Positions 38,600-48,042 of a stretch of DNA of 64,000 bases are shown in pieces. Each line of letters opens with the position of its first letter. The first letter of the stretch is position 1. The translations under genes were made by a program, and so were the position numbers. The stretch is taken from positions 1-64,000 of the forward strand of contig JAGWNK010000012.1 of assembly GCA_028871345.1 (NCBI GenBank), written 5' to 3'. This DNA is from Alphaproteobacteria bacterium (lineage in GTDB: Bacteria; Pseudomonadota; Alphaproteobacteria; Micropepsales; Micropepsaceae). Below the pieces are notes generated by a model. That model did no database searches. It was not told the origin of the DNA and worked only from the letters and a program-made list of their open reading frames with translations.

Positions 38600-40918
38600 A
38601 TGGCTGTTGATATCGAGAACGTTTCGCCAGCCCCGTACGACCCCGTCAGCAACGTGCTCAAATGGATTCTGCTCGCCGTCGCTGTTCTGACCTTTGCCCT
38701 CATGGCTTGGGCGACCTGGATCACGTATCGCCTCGCGCCGCCGCAGCCGGACCGCTTCGTAACGCGCGACGGCGCGCAGCTGATGTCGGCCAGCGACATC
38801 CTTGCCGGAAAGGCCGGGTTCCAGAAGGCCGACCTGATGGACTACGGCAGCCTATATGGCATGGGCTCGTATTACGGTGAGGATTACACGGCCTCGGTAC
38901 TGGTGCGTTTGGCAACGCAAACCCAGGAACATCTCGCGCTTCACGCCACCGGACGCTCCTATGACCGCTTGACGGAGTTGGCGCGCGCGCCGCTCGATAC
39001 CGAGATGCGCGCCGAACTGCAGCACATCGATCTGACGAAACCGGTCGTGGTGCTGCCCGATGCGCTGGCAGCAGCGCTCCGAGACGAGCAGGCCGAGCTG
39101 ACCTCGGTGCTCAATACCGCGAATCCAACCCTGGGCTGGACTCCGGCCTACAGCCTCACGGGTGATGACGGCCTGCACACGGCCGACTTCCTTATCTATT
39201 CCGCGCTGACGACCGTGGCGCGCCGTCCGGGCGTGAGCTGGTCGTGGACCGAGAATTGGCCTTACGAACCGCTGGTAGGCAACACGCCGACCACCAACAC
39301 GTTCCGCTGGACCTGGATCAGCTTCTGCTTCACCTTCCTGATGTTCGGTGTGGTGCTCTTCATCTACGAGTTCTGGCTCAACAACCCCGATGAAGCGCCC
39401 ATGGATCCGGTGCTCGCGAATTTCGGGCCGCTCACCGCAAGCCAGCGTCGCATCGGCAAGTACTTCCTGATCGTGGCACTGGTGCTGCTGCTGCAGATCG
39501 TTGCCGGCACGATCATGGCGCATTCCTATTATGATCGCACCAGCTTCTACGGCATTGATATCAACCGCTGGTTCCCGTTCAATTTCCTCCGCGACGTGCA
39601 CATCCAGTCACCGATCATCTGGATCGGATTGTCGTGGATTGGCGCCGGCTTGTTCCTCGCGCCGGCGATCGCCGGCGGCCGCGAGGCCCGCGGGCAAGGC
39701 ATGCTTGTCGACTTCCTCTTCTGGGTGACGCTGATCGTGGTCGCCGGAGCGCTTCTGGGCGACTACTTCGGAATCATGGGCGGCATCCGGAAGGGTTGGT
39801 TCTGGTTCGGCAACCAGGGCCTTTCCTACATCCAGCTCGGGCGCGCCTGGCAGATCGGCTTCTTCGCCGGCCTGTTATTATGGAGCATTCTGGTGTTTCG
39901 CGCCCTTTGGCCGTCACGCGAATCCCTGGCGCTTGCGACGCGGCAGTTCTGGACCGGTCGCATCCGCCTCGAAAACCTGATCTGGGCGTCGACCATCAAC
40001 ATCGCAGTCCTCTACGCCTTCGGCATGATACCGCTGACCGGCATTGAAAAGTCCTTCACCATCACCGATTTCTGGCGTTGGTGGGTGGTGCATCTCTGGG
40101 TCGAGCAGTCGTTCGAATTTTTTGCGGCCGCAATCAGCGCCTATCTGTTGATGGCCGTCGGTCTCGTGTCGCGCAAGCTCGCCGAAAGGGCCGTCTATTT
40201 CGAGCTCATCCTGATCTTTCTGGGCGGCGTCATCGGCACCGGCCATCACATCTACTGGGCGGGAGGGCCCAGCATGTGGGTACCCATGGGCAGCATGTTT
40301 TCCTTCATCGAAGTGTTGCCGCTCGTCCTTCTCATCATCGAGGCAATCAACCATTACCGGCTCATCCGCGGACGGGCGCAGTTCCACTACGGCGTTGCCT
40401 ATACCTACATCATCGGCGCCGCGTTCTGGAATTTCGTGGGAGCCGGTGTGTTCGGCGGCGGCACGCTCAATGCGCCGCTCGTCAACTATTACGAGCACGG
40501 CACGTTCCTGACCCTCAACCACGCTCACACGGCATTGTTCGGGGCGTTTGGCCTGTTGGCGATCGGGCTGGTCTATTTCTGCCTGCGCTATGCCGCAAGC
40601 GAGCGCGGCGTCTTCACGGAGCGCAACGGCATAATTGCCTTCTGGTTGTACAACGCGGGTCTGGTGCTGTGGATCGTCCTCAACTTCTTCCCCATCGGCT
40701 GGCCGCAGCTTGATGCGGTATTCGAGCACGGTCTCGCATATGCCCGCAGTACCGACTTCTACGACAAGACTCTACTGTGGCAGTGGATGCGCCTGCCCGG
40801 CGACGTGGTGTTTGCGGCCGGCGCTCTGCTGATGGCGTGGGACTTCTTCATCAAGTTGGGTCCGCTCCTGCCCCGGTTTCTGCGATGGCGGCAGGCCGAG
40901 ACTCAGCCGGCTGAGTGA
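38600..40918 (+). CDS. norB: Quinol-dependent nitric oxide reductase (qNorB/NorZ)
   Basis: 772 residues, the length of qNOR rather than the ~450-residue cytochrome-dependent NorB. N-terminal helix and a periplasmic cytochrome-c-like but heme-free domain (about 40-250), then ~12 membrane helices. Metal-ligand His are visible in RDVHIQSPIIWIGLSWI, VVHLWVEQSFEFFAAAISAY, GTGHHIYWAGGPSMW and FLTLNHAHTALFGAFGLLA. Reduces 2 NO to N2O with quinol electrons. No norC, nir or nos genes here, so it serves detoxification. RBS CAGGAGGG before ATG 38600. Confidence 0.94.
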   Translation: MAVDIENVSPAPYDPVSNVLKWILLAVAVLTFALMAWATWITYRLAPPQPDRFVTRDGAQLMSASDILAGKAGFQKADLMDYGSLYGMGSYYGEDYTASVLVRLATQTQEHLALHATGRSYDRLTELARAPLDTEMRAELQHIDLTKPVVVLPDALAAALRDEQAELTSVLNTANPTLGWTPAYSLTGDDGLHTADFLIYSALTTVARRPGVSWSWTENWPYEPLVGNTPTTNTFRWTWISFCFTFLMFGVVLFIYEFWLNNPDEAPMDPVLANFGPLTASQRRIGKYFLIVALVLLLQIVAGTIMAHSYYDRTSFYGIDINRWFPFNFLRDVHIQSPIIWIGLSWIGAGLFLAPAIAGGREARGQGMLVDFLFWVTLIVVAGALLGDYFGIMGGIRKGWFWFGNQGLSYIQLGRAWQIGFFAGLLLWSILVFRALWPSRESLALATRQFWTGRIRLENLIWASTINIAVLYAFGMIPLTGIEKSFTITDFWRWWVVHLWVEQSFEFFAAAISAYLLMAVGLVSRKLAERAVYFELILIFLGGVIGTGHHIYWAGGPSMWVPMGSMFSFIEVLPLVLLIIEAINHYRLIRGRAQFHYGVAYTYIIGAAFWNFVGAGVFGGGTLNAPLVNYYEHGTFLTLNHAHTALFGAFGLLAIGLVYFCLRYAASERGVFTERNGIIAFWLYNAGLVLWIVLNFFPIGWPQLDAVFEHGLAYARSTDFYDKTLLWQWMRLPGDVVFAAGALLMAWDFFIKLGPLLPRFLRWRQAETQPAE

Positions 40919-40986
40919 CCGGACAAAGGCCAAGCCGTCATGCGACGGGAAATTGCATCGGCGGTCGGCGTGGGCGCTGCGCCGGC

Positions 40987-43377
40987 CTATCCCATGACGA
41001 CGACGACATCGTTGATGCTGCCCGCCGCCTGCTGAGCGACTACCGGGCCGGCCGGCAGGCCGTTCAGCGTGATCGCCGCAACGCCCCGGCACACGCCGTG
41101 TGGATTGCGAACCTCGATGCGGTAGACAGCATCCCGCCAGCGGCGCGCCACGCTGAAGCCTTGCCAATGTGGCGGGATGCACGGATCGATGATCAGCGCC
41201 GCAAAACCCGGCCGGACGCCGAGGATCCACTTGGTCACCGCCGTGTAATTCCAGCCGGCGCTGCCCGTCAGCCAGGGATGGCGCGCGCGTCCGTGGGCCT
41301 TGTGTTCTGCGCCATAGATGAACTGGCAATAGCTGTAGGGTTCGGCCTGACGGATCTCGATCTTGTCGTTCTGATCGTAGGGCAGCAGGGCGTCGTAGAA
41401 GCGTAGCGCGCGTTCGCCCTGACCGAGCTTGGCTGCCGCGATCACGGCCCAGGGATTGGGATGGCTGAAGATCGCGCCATTCTCCTTGATGCCTTTGTAG
41501 ACGCGGCCCATGAATCCGATCTCGTCGTTGGGCTTGGAGAAGCTGGGCTGCAGCAGGTGAAGGCCCCAGGGGGTGTAAAGCAGCTCATCCATCGCCGCCA
41601 CGGCGCTTTCGGCCCTCTCCGGCGCCGCAACGCCCGAGAGCACGGCCCAGGTGTTGCTCTCGATGAAGATCTTGGCTTCCTCATTGGCCTCGGTGCCGAT
41701 CTTGAGACCGGAAGCGGTGGTGCCGCGGGCATACCATTTGCCGTCCCAAAGCTCGCGCTCGCAGGCGGCGCGGACGCGGTCGGCGAGGATGCGGTATTCT
41801 TCCGCGTCGGCTCGGCGGCCCAGATGCTCTGCTGCTTCCACGAAACTGAGCAGCGCCCAGTGATGCAGGAAACTGACCATGGCGCTCTCACCGCCGCCGA
41901 GATTGAGGCAGTCGTTCCAGTCGGCGCGCAACCCGAGGCAAATGCCGGACGGCCCCACCTGCTTGGCGCTGAAGTCGAGGCCCGCCTTGATGTGTTCCCA
42001 CACGGTGGCTTCGCCCGCGTCGGCATAAGGCACGACCTCGTCGAAGAAGCCCGTGTCGCCCGTCTCCTTGACGTATTCGCAGATCGAAGGGATCAGCCAC
42101 AAGTGATCGTCGGAGCACGCGTGGTCGAGGCCGTGGATGTAGCTCGATTTAGCCGGCGCGTGCGCGATGGTTGGGCTCTTGAACGTCGGTTTCTCGCCAG
42201 GCTTGAACCAGTCCGGATTGAACAGGTGCAGGCCATAGCCGGCGCTGACTTGGCCGTGCAGGAGTTCTCCGATACGCTCCTTGACCTTGGCGGGGCTGGT
42301 GTGGGGCACCGCCATGATGTCCTGGCCAGTGTCGCGATATCCCAGCCCGGTGCGTCCGCCCACTTCGATGAAGCTGGCGAAACGGCTCCAGTGCACGCAG
42401 GTTTCGGCCTGGTACAGCGTCCAGATGTTGGCCATGGTATCGAGGCCCGGGTGCGGGGTCTTGGCTTGGAAGACCGCGCATTTCTCATCCCAGTAATGCC
42501 TCAGGTCGGCGAATGCGGCGTCGACGTTGGCGAGCTTGGAATACTTTTCCCTCTTCTGCAGGCCGACGGAGCGGTTGCCGTACCCCGTGAGGAAGATGAG
42601 GCGCCTTTCCTCGCCAGGCTGCAGCACGATCCGCTTGTGCAGGCTGGCACAATGGTTGCCCGTCAGCTCCTCGCTGCCGCTGCAGCGTCCCCGTTCTACC
42701 GCCACCGGATTGCGCTCGGTGCGATACGGCCCGACCCAGTTTTCGCGCACGCTGTCGAAGCCGTCCGGCCAGAAACTGGCCGCGTGGTAGTGGTAGGTCC
42801 ACGGCTCGTAGTGGAAATCGTATTCGATGACGCCCTCGGCATAGCTCGAGCCCGAGGCGTAGAGCGACATCTGCAGGTTCTGATTGTCGATCTCGATGTG
42901 GTGAAAACTCCACTCGAGATAGCTGAAGGCGCTGATCGTGCGGGGCCGCTCCGACGTGTTCTTGATGCGAACATCCCAGATCTCGACGTCGTCCTCGCAC
43001 GTGATGAAGATGAGTTGCTCTGCTTCAATGCCGTTGTAGGCGGCGCGATAGCGCGAATAGGAAAGGCCGTGCCGGCACTCGTACTTCGCCTTGTTCAACG
43101 GCTTTCCGATCGGCTGCCAGGAGACCGACCAGTAATCGCCTTCCTCGTCGTCGCGCAGATAGACCCAGTGTCCAGGCCAGTCCATCGGCACGCCGTTGGG
43201 GCGGAACTTGGTGATGCGCCCATGCTCGGCATCGCGATAGAAGCTGTAGCCACCGGCCACCTGGCTGAGGACGGCGCACATCTTGCTAACCCCGATGTAG
43301 TTCGTCCAGGAAACCGGCGTGTCGACATGGTCGATCACGTATTCGCGGGCCACGTCGTCGAAGTATCCGTAACGCAT
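40987..43377 (-). CDS. chbP: GH94 N,N'-diacetylchitobiose phosphorylase
   Basis: 796 residues, close to the ~800 of Vibrio ChbP, which I recall as strikingly similar throughout: YGYFDDVAREYVIDHVDTPV-SWTNYIG at the start, TGLGYRDTGQDIMAVPH (345-359), LRADWNDCLNLGGGES (483-498, with the catalytic Asp in the WND motif) and HPWLTGSAGWNY near the end. Splits chitobiose with phosphate into GlcNAc-1-phosphate and GlcNAc, saving an ATP. No signal peptide, so cytoplasmic. Cellobiose phosphorylase is the main alternative; the nag/chitinase operon argues for chitobiose. Last gene of the leftward operon, 7 bases after the fusion enzyme. Confidence 0.92.
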   Translation of the reverse strand: MRYGYFDDVAREYVIDHVDTPVSWTNYIGVSKMCAVLSQVAGGYSFYRDAEHGRITKFRPNGVPMDWPGHWVYLRDDEEGDYWSVSWQPIGKPLNKAKYECRHGLSYSRYRAAYNGIEAEQLIFITCEDDVEIWDVRIKNTSERPRTISAFSYLEWSFHHIEIDNQNLQMSLYASGSSYAEGVIEYDFHYEPWTYHYHAASFWPDGFDSVRENWVGPYRTERNPVAVERGRCSGSEELTGNHCASLHKRIVLQPGEERRLIFLTGYGNRSVGLQKREKYSKLANVDAAFADLRHYWDEKCAVFQAKTPHPGLDTMANIWTLYQAETCVHWSRFASFIEVGGRTGLGYRDTGQDIMAVPHTSPAKVKERIGELLHGQVSAGYGLHLFNPDWFKPGEKPTFKSPTIAHAPAKSSYIHGLDHACSDDHLWLIPSICEYVKETGDTGFFDEVVPYADAGEATVWEHIKAGLDFSAKQVGPSGICLGLRADWNDCLNLGGGESAMVSFLHHWALLSFVEAAEHLGRRADAEEYRILADRVRAACERELWDGKWYARGTTASGLKIGTEANEEAKIFIESNTWAVLSGVAAPERAESAVAAMDELLYTPWGLHLLQPSFSKPNDEIGFMGRVYKGIKENGAIFSHPNPWAVIAAAKLGQGERALRFYDALLPYDQNDKIEIRQAEPYSYCQFIYGAEHKAHGRARHPWLTGSAGWNYTAVTKWILGVRPGFAALIIDPCIPPHWQGFSVARRWRDAVYRIEVRNPHGVCRGVAAITLNGLPAGPVVAQQAAGSINDVVVVMG

Positions 43378-43384
43378 TCAGTCC

Positions 43385-45568
43385 TCAGTTCTTGGCGGAG
43401 ACGAACTGCTTCAGCCAACTGACGAGGGCCTGCGCCTTCTCGAGTGTGTCCGCTTCGGCCGCCAGGCGCAACACCGGCTCCGTGCCGCTGAAACGCAGCT
43501 GGGCCCAGTTGTCGTTCTCCAGATAGAGTTTGGTGCCATCGATATGGGTGACACGTTCCACTTTGTGGCCCGCGATCTCCTTGCACGGTGTCTTCTTGAG
43601 CCGTCGGGGTATGGCGATCTTCATCTCCGGAGTCGCCGGCAGCGTCTCCTCCGCGCCGTAAAGACGCCCCGTAAGCGCCCACACCTGCTCCTGCAGCTCG
43701 CTGATCTTGAGCTTGGTGCGCGCCACCATCTCGACCACGATGGCCGAGGCGAAGATGCCGTCCTTGCCAAGGATGTGGCCGCGGATGGTGAGCCCGCCGC
43801 TCGACTCACCGCCCAGCAGGGCATTGTGTTCCGTCATGCCGGCGGCGATGTGCTTGAAGCCCACAGGAGTTTCGATGCACTTCTCACCCAGAACACGGGC
43901 CAGACGGTCCAGAATGTGCGTGGTCGAGAGGTTGCGGACCACGCCGCCCTTCTCGCCGCGCACCTCGTGCAGGTACCAGTAGAGCAGCACGAGAACGTCG
44001 TTGAACGAGATGTAGCGACCCGTCTCGTCAAGGATGGCAATGCGGTCGGCGTCTCCGTCCATGGCAAGCCCCAGATCGTAGTGCGCCTGTTGCATGACGT
44101 TTATCAGATCGCGCATCGCCTCATGGTCCGGCGCCGGGCTGCGGCCCCCGAACAGCGGATTGTGGCGGTTATGTATGAAGTGCACGCGGCAGCGCGCTTC
44201 GGTCAAAACCGTCTCCAGCGTCAATTGGCCCACGCCATACATAGGGTCGACGATCAGCCTGAGGCCCGCCTTGCGGATGGCCTCCATATCGATCAGCTTC
44301 TCGACCGCGTCGACATATTGGTTGGTGAAGTCGCGGATCTGAACGACGCCCGTCTCGAGCGCCAAGTCGAGCTCCAGCTTGATCACATCCGTAGTCGCCA
44401 GCGCGTTGGTCTCCGCCGAGATCGACTTGGTCTCGTTGTCTAGCAGCAGCGACCCGTCGCCGTGGAACACCTTCAGTCCATTCCATTCCGGCGGGTTGTG
44501 GCTGGCGGTGAAGGCCAGGCCGTAGGCGCTGCCGAGGAGCGCCGTCGCATAGTTGATGAGAGGGGTCGGCGCGTCCTCGTTGCACAGGATGGCCGCGATG
44601 TTGTTGCCGGCGAAGACCTCGCAGGCAGCTTCGGCGGCCTGGCGACTGAGGAAGCGGCGGTCGTAACCCACGATCACGCCCTTCTTCTCCTCGCCGCGGC
44701 GGGTGATCTCATTGGCCAGCGCCTGGCACAGCCGGCGCACGTTGTGCATCGTGAAGCCTTCGCCGATGATGGCCCGCCAGCCGCCTGTGCCGAATGCGAC
44801 CTCGTTCTCCTCCTCCTGCCTGCGCGGGCGGAAGATGCGTTTCTGCAGGATGAAGGCGGCCTGTTCCAAATCCTGGGCGTCGTTGATGCCGCGCACCTCG
44901 TCCGGGTCGGACAGCTGATAGCTGTCGACCTTGAGGCCGGTGCGCAGGAGCTGCTGCACGCAGTCGGTGAGGCGCAGTTCGCCCTCGATGCGGCGGTTGA
45001 GGCCTTGCAGGGCCTCGAGGATTGTGGCGGCCTTCACCACATAGGCACCGACGTTCAGCTCGCGGATGGCCTTGACCTCGCTCGACGCCTCCGACTGTTC
45101 GACGATGTCCAGAATCTTGCCGGATGCGTCGCGCACCACGCGTCCGTACGGCAGGTCGTGATTCACGTTGGCAGTAAGAAGCGTCAGGTTGGCGCGCTTG
45201 AGACGATGGCGGTTGAGAAGTCCGCGCAAGGTCGCGGCGCGCAGCAGCGGCGTGTCGCCGTAGAGAATCAGAAGATCGCCGTCATAGCCAGTGAGGGCGT
45301 CGGCAGCCTGCAGCACGGCATGCCCAGTACCGAGCGGCTCCTCCTGGATGACATAGGTGGGCTCCCAACCCAGCACCTTCTGGATCGATTTCAGCGAAGC
45401 CGGCGCCGCCACCACGATGAGGTTGGTCGGCAACGCGAGCCCGCGGAGGTTCTGCGCCACGTGGCCAAGCACGGTGGATTCGCCCAGGGGCTGAAGCTCA
45501 AGCGGGCCACCTCCCGGAACCGACTTTTGTCCCGCGGCAAGGATGAGTACTTTGAGGGACGCAGGCAT
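43385..45568 (-). CDS. Fusion: GlmU-like nucleotidyltransferase domain + phosphohexose (GlcNAc-1-P) mutase
   Basis: 727 residues. Residues 1-~245 are a GlmU N-terminal-like nucleotidyltransferase: LILAAG (8-13), EEPLGTGHAVLQA (76-88), LYGDTPLL (102-109), DLPYGRVVRD (138-147), LNVGAYVV (171-178). The usual GxGTRM...PK signature after LAAG is degenerate (QKSVPGGGPLELQPLG). Residues ~255-727 are an alpha-D-phosphohexomutase: FGTGGWR (259-265), catalytic phosphoserine S356 in TASHNP, metal site DGDADR (504-509), GGESSGG (586-592), phosphate loop RFSGTEP (692-698). Position before chbP suggests it turns GlcNAc-1-P into GlcNAc-6-P for NagA; the first domain could instead make UDP-GlcNAc or be regulatory. 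Confidence 0.85.
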   Translation of the reverse strand: MPASLKVLILAAGQKSVPGGGPLELQPLGESTVLGHVAQNLRGLALPTNLIVVAAPASLKSIQKVLGWEPTYVIQEEPLGTGHAVLQAADALTGYDGDLLILYGDTPLLRAATLRGLLNRHRLKRANLTLLTANVNHDLPYGRVVRDASGKILDIVEQSEASSEVKAIRELNVGAYVVKAATILEALQGLNRRIEGELRLTDCVQQLLRTGLKVDSYQLSDPDEVRGINDAQDLEQAAFILQKRIFRPRRQEEENEVAFGTGGWRAIIGEGFTMHNVRRLCQALANEITRRGEEKKGVIVGYDRRFLSRQAAEAACEVFAGNNIAAILCNEDAPTPLINYATALLGSAYGLAFTASHNPPEWNGLKVFHGDGSLLLDNETKSISAETNALATTDVIKLELDLALETGVVQIRDFTNQYVDAVEKLIDMEAIRKAGLRLIVDPMYGVGQLTLETVLTEARCRVHFIHNRHNPLFGGRSPAPDHEAMRDLINVMQQAHYDLGLAMDGDADRIAILDETGRYISFNDVLVLLYWYLHEVRGEKGGVVRNLSTTHILDRLARVLGEKCIETPVGFKHIAAGMTEHNALLGGESSGGLTIRGHILGKDGIFASAIVVEMVARTKLKISELQEQVWALTGRLYGAEETLPATPEMKIAIPRRLKKTPCKEIAGHKVERVTHIDGTKLYLENDNWAQLRFSGTEPVLRLAAEADTLEKAQALVSWLKQFVSAKN

Positions 45569-45569
45569 G

Positions 45570-46895
45570 TCAGTGGGCTCCTGTTGGGGCTTTCTTTTCT
45601 TCCGGGATGGGGCGGAACGGCACGAGCCAGGCCACCAGGAACGACGGCAGCGTCGCCACCATCACCCAGATGAAGAAGTGCTGGTATCCCAGCCAGTCGC
45701 TCAGCATGCCGCTGATCGAGGAGGGGACCAGGAAGCCGAGGTTCATCAGCGATGTGGCGAAGGCATAGTGCGCTGTGCGGTAGGGACCGGGCGCGATCTG
45801 TTGCATCATGAAGAGCTGCAGTCCGACGAATCCGAAGCCGTAGCCGAGATATTCGAGGCTCACCATCGCGGTGATGGTCGGAAGGTTGGTCGGCTGGGCC
45901 AGCGCCAACGCCAGATAGACGACAAAGGGCACGTTGAAGGCCGCGCACAGGACGACCAGCGAACGGCGCAAGCCTCGTCCAGCCGTGAAATAGCCGGCCA
46001 CGATCGAGCCGAGGATGAAGGCTACCGGCGGGAATATCCCGTACATCAGCCCGATGTCTTCGGTGGAAAGCCCCAGACCGCCGTGGTCTCGCGCCGCGCG
46101 CATGAACAGCGGCACGATCTTGATCGCCTGGCCTTCAGCGAAGCGGTAGAGCACCAGGAACAGGATGCCCCACAGGATGTATTTCTTCTGGAAGAACGTG
46201 ACCAGCACATTGAAGAAGGTGCGGACATTGTCGCGGCCCGATACGCGCTTGGCGCGTTCTCCGGTCGGCAGGAAGCACAGATGCCAGAGGCAGAGGAGCG
46301 ACATCAAGCCGCCGAAACCCGCCATGGCAATGGTCCAGGCCGCGACGGGCCCGTAATCCTTTTCCAGCAAGCCCGCCACCCAGACGAAACCGCCTTGGCT
46401 GAGGATTTTGCCCACGTTGTAGAAAGCGCCCTGCCAGCCGACATACTGCGCCTGTTGTTTAGGGCTCAGGACGGTGACGTAGACGCCGTCGGCTGCGGTA
46501 TCATGCACCGCGGAGTTGACGGCGATCAGTCCGAAGAAGATCAGCGTCCAGGTGAACCACTGAGGCACGTGCAGGCTGAGCGCCAGAAGCCCGAAGCAGA
46601 TGCCGCCGCCCAGTTCGGTCGCCAGCACGAAGGCCTTCTTGGTACGGAACATCTCGATCAGCGGTCCCCAGATCGGCTTCATCGCCCAAGGCACCGTTAC
46701 CAGGCTGGTAAAGAACGCGATCTGCGCGTCCTTCAGGCCCAGGCTCTTGTACATGAGCACCGAGACGACATTAACCATCACGAAGGGCAGGCCTTCGGCG
46801 GTATAGAGCGTCGGCACCCAGAATGCGGGATGGAAGCGACCGGTGGTGGATACCTTCAGCGGCGCGTTGAGGGCGGCCGGAACGTCACTGGACAT
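45570..46895 (-). CDS. MFS permease, probable chitobiose/GlcNAc-oligomer importer (AmpG/SLC33-like)
   Basis: 441 residues with ~12 membrane helices. EGLPFVMVNVVSVLMYKSLG, then PWAMKPIWGPLIEMFRTKKA, HDTAADGVYVTVLSPKQQAQ and GWQGAFYNVGKILSQGGF are features of the AmpG/acetyl-CoA-transporter-like MFS branch, which carries GlcNAc-containing disaccharides. The ATG at 46895 is chosen for its GAAGG leader; it overlaps the chitinase end by 11 bases. One base separates its stop from the fusion gene. Delivering intact chitobiose to the cytoplasmic phosphorylase is the natural role (inference). Confidence 0.83.
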   Translation of the reverse strand: MSSDVPAALNAPLKVSTTGRFHPAFWVPTLYTAEGLPFVMVNVVSVLMYKSLGLKDAQIAFFTSLVTVPWAMKPIWGPLIEMFRTKKAFVLATELGGGICFGLLALSLHVPQWFTWTLIFFGLIAVNSAVHDTAADGVYVTVLSPKQQAQYVGWQGAFYNVGKILSQGGFVWVAGLLEKDYGPVAAWTIAMAGFGGLMSLLCLWHLCFLPTGERAKRVSGRDNVRTFFNVLVTFFQKKYILWGILFLVLYRFAEGQAIKIVPLFMRAARDHGGLGLSTEDIGLMYGIFPPVAFILGSIVAGYFTAGRGLRRSLVVLCAAFNVPFVVYLALALAQPTNLPTITAMVSLEYLGYGFGFVGLQLFMMQQIAPGPYRTAHYAFATSLMNLGFLVPSSISGMLSDWLGYQHFFIWVMVATLPSFLVAWLVPFRPIPEEKKAPTGAH

Positions 46896-48042
46896 GAAGA
46901 CCTTCGGGAGAGTCTCGCCGGGCCGCATCGGCAGGAGGCCTGCCGAGGAGCGCGCCGGCTCTGGTTTCGATTTCTCTTGGTGAAGCGGCCGCCGACGGCC
47001 CGCAGGCAGGCAGGTGCTGGTCCTTCAAGAGGTGCCAGAGCATCGCGCCGTCCCGCGGATTTCCGTTCGGTCGAGGCGCCAGTGGTCCCGATTCCAGCAG
47101 GCGCTCGACCGAATACGGCCGGTTGATGGTCTCGCCGAACTGGTCGGCGAGGACGATGGCGCCGCGACAGGCGGCGTCATCGTCGTTGATGACGAGGGTT
47201 GCATCCCCCCAACCCTGGGGAGCCGTCTCGAATCCGATGTTCACGACGATCCGGGACGGCACCAGATCGCGATAAAGCTTCCAGGCTGCCACGGGATCGT
47301 AGCTCTCCGTGCCGCCGTCGTACGACATGATGTTGATGATGTTGATCTTGCTCAGGACGTCGCCGTCGCGGAACAGGAGGCGTTCCCGCCCGACCGGGGT
47401 CGGCCAGATCGAGGCCCGCCCGCCGCAGCCCTCAAGACCGGTGGCTGCCGTGCAGTCGGCGCCGGTGGACCAGCCCGCGAGGCTGAGGATCTTTCCCCGG
47501 CCGGCTTGGTCGGCGGCGCGGCGCATCGCCGATATGGCGTCCGCGTATTCTCCGATCTGGTCGACGGCACCGTCGCGGGCTTCGTAATCGACATCGAGGC
47601 CGTCGAGGTCCAGATCGGAAACGACCCGCGTCAAGGCGGCCGTCACAGGGCCGGACCGACCAGCTTTCCCTTCGGCCGCCAGCGCAGCCCAGTTCACGTA
47701 TTTCTGCCCTCCTACGGCGAGAAGGACACGCATGTTCCGTCTGTGAAGTGCGTCAACGGCACGCCGAACGCCTGCGGGCGGCAGCTTAAAATCGAGGCCG
47801 GTGTCCGTCCACGACGCGCCATCCCAAGCGAAATCCGGCTTGGCGAAGGCGATGATGACGTGGCTGTAGACGGGCGAAACGCAGGCCAGCTTGCTCGCTG
47901 CATCCACGCCGCAGTCGGCCGGATTGGCCGCATCCATCCAGCTCGGATAATAGCCCACGAACATGCGCTCCCCGGCTGCCGACGGCGAGGCCGCCGCCAG
48001 GGCCAGGATCGCGATTACGCCACCCGATCGGAGAGACCTCAC
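46885..48042 (-). CDS. Secreted GH18 chitinase
   Basis: 385 residues. Signal peptide (SLRSGGVIAILALAAASPSA) then a GH18 TIM barrel: RMFVGYYPSWMDA (strand 1), YSHVIIAFAK, LLAVGGQKYVNW, the catalytic motif DGLDVDYE (D147, D150, D152, E154 proton donor) and INIINIMSYDGG. A Cys-rich loop is present (ADCGVDAASKLACVS; CTAATGLEGCGG). Hydrolyses chitin or chito-oligomers outside the cytoplasm. The GTG at 48042 overlapping the nagA stop (GTGA) is preferred; an ATG at 48075 in frame is possible but would spoil the signal peptide. Confidence 0.87.
   Translation of the reverse strand: MRSLRSGGVIAILALAAASPSAAGERMFVGYYPSWMDAANPADCGVDAASKLACVSPVYSHVIIAFAKPDFAWDGASWTDTGLDFKLPPAGVRRAVDALHRRNMRVLLAVGGQKYVNWAALAAEGKAGRSGPVTAALTRVVSDLDLDGLDVDYEARDGAVDQIGEYADAISAMRRAADQAGRGKILSLAGWSTGADCTAATGLEGCGGRASIWPTPVGRERLLFRDGDVLSKINIINIMSYDGGTESYDPVAAWKLYRDLVPSRIVVNIGFETAPQGWGDATLVINDDDAACRGAIVLADQFGETINRPYSVERLLESGPLAPRPNGNPRDGAMLWHLLKDQHLPACGPSAAASPREIETRAGALLGRPPADAARRDSPEGLHVQ

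Noticed and set aside
40901-40916. 16-bp perfect palindrome ACTCAGCCGGCTGAGT at the norB stop as terminator
   Set aside because: No loop and no T-run; too short to claim more than chance or a minor dyad between convergent genes.
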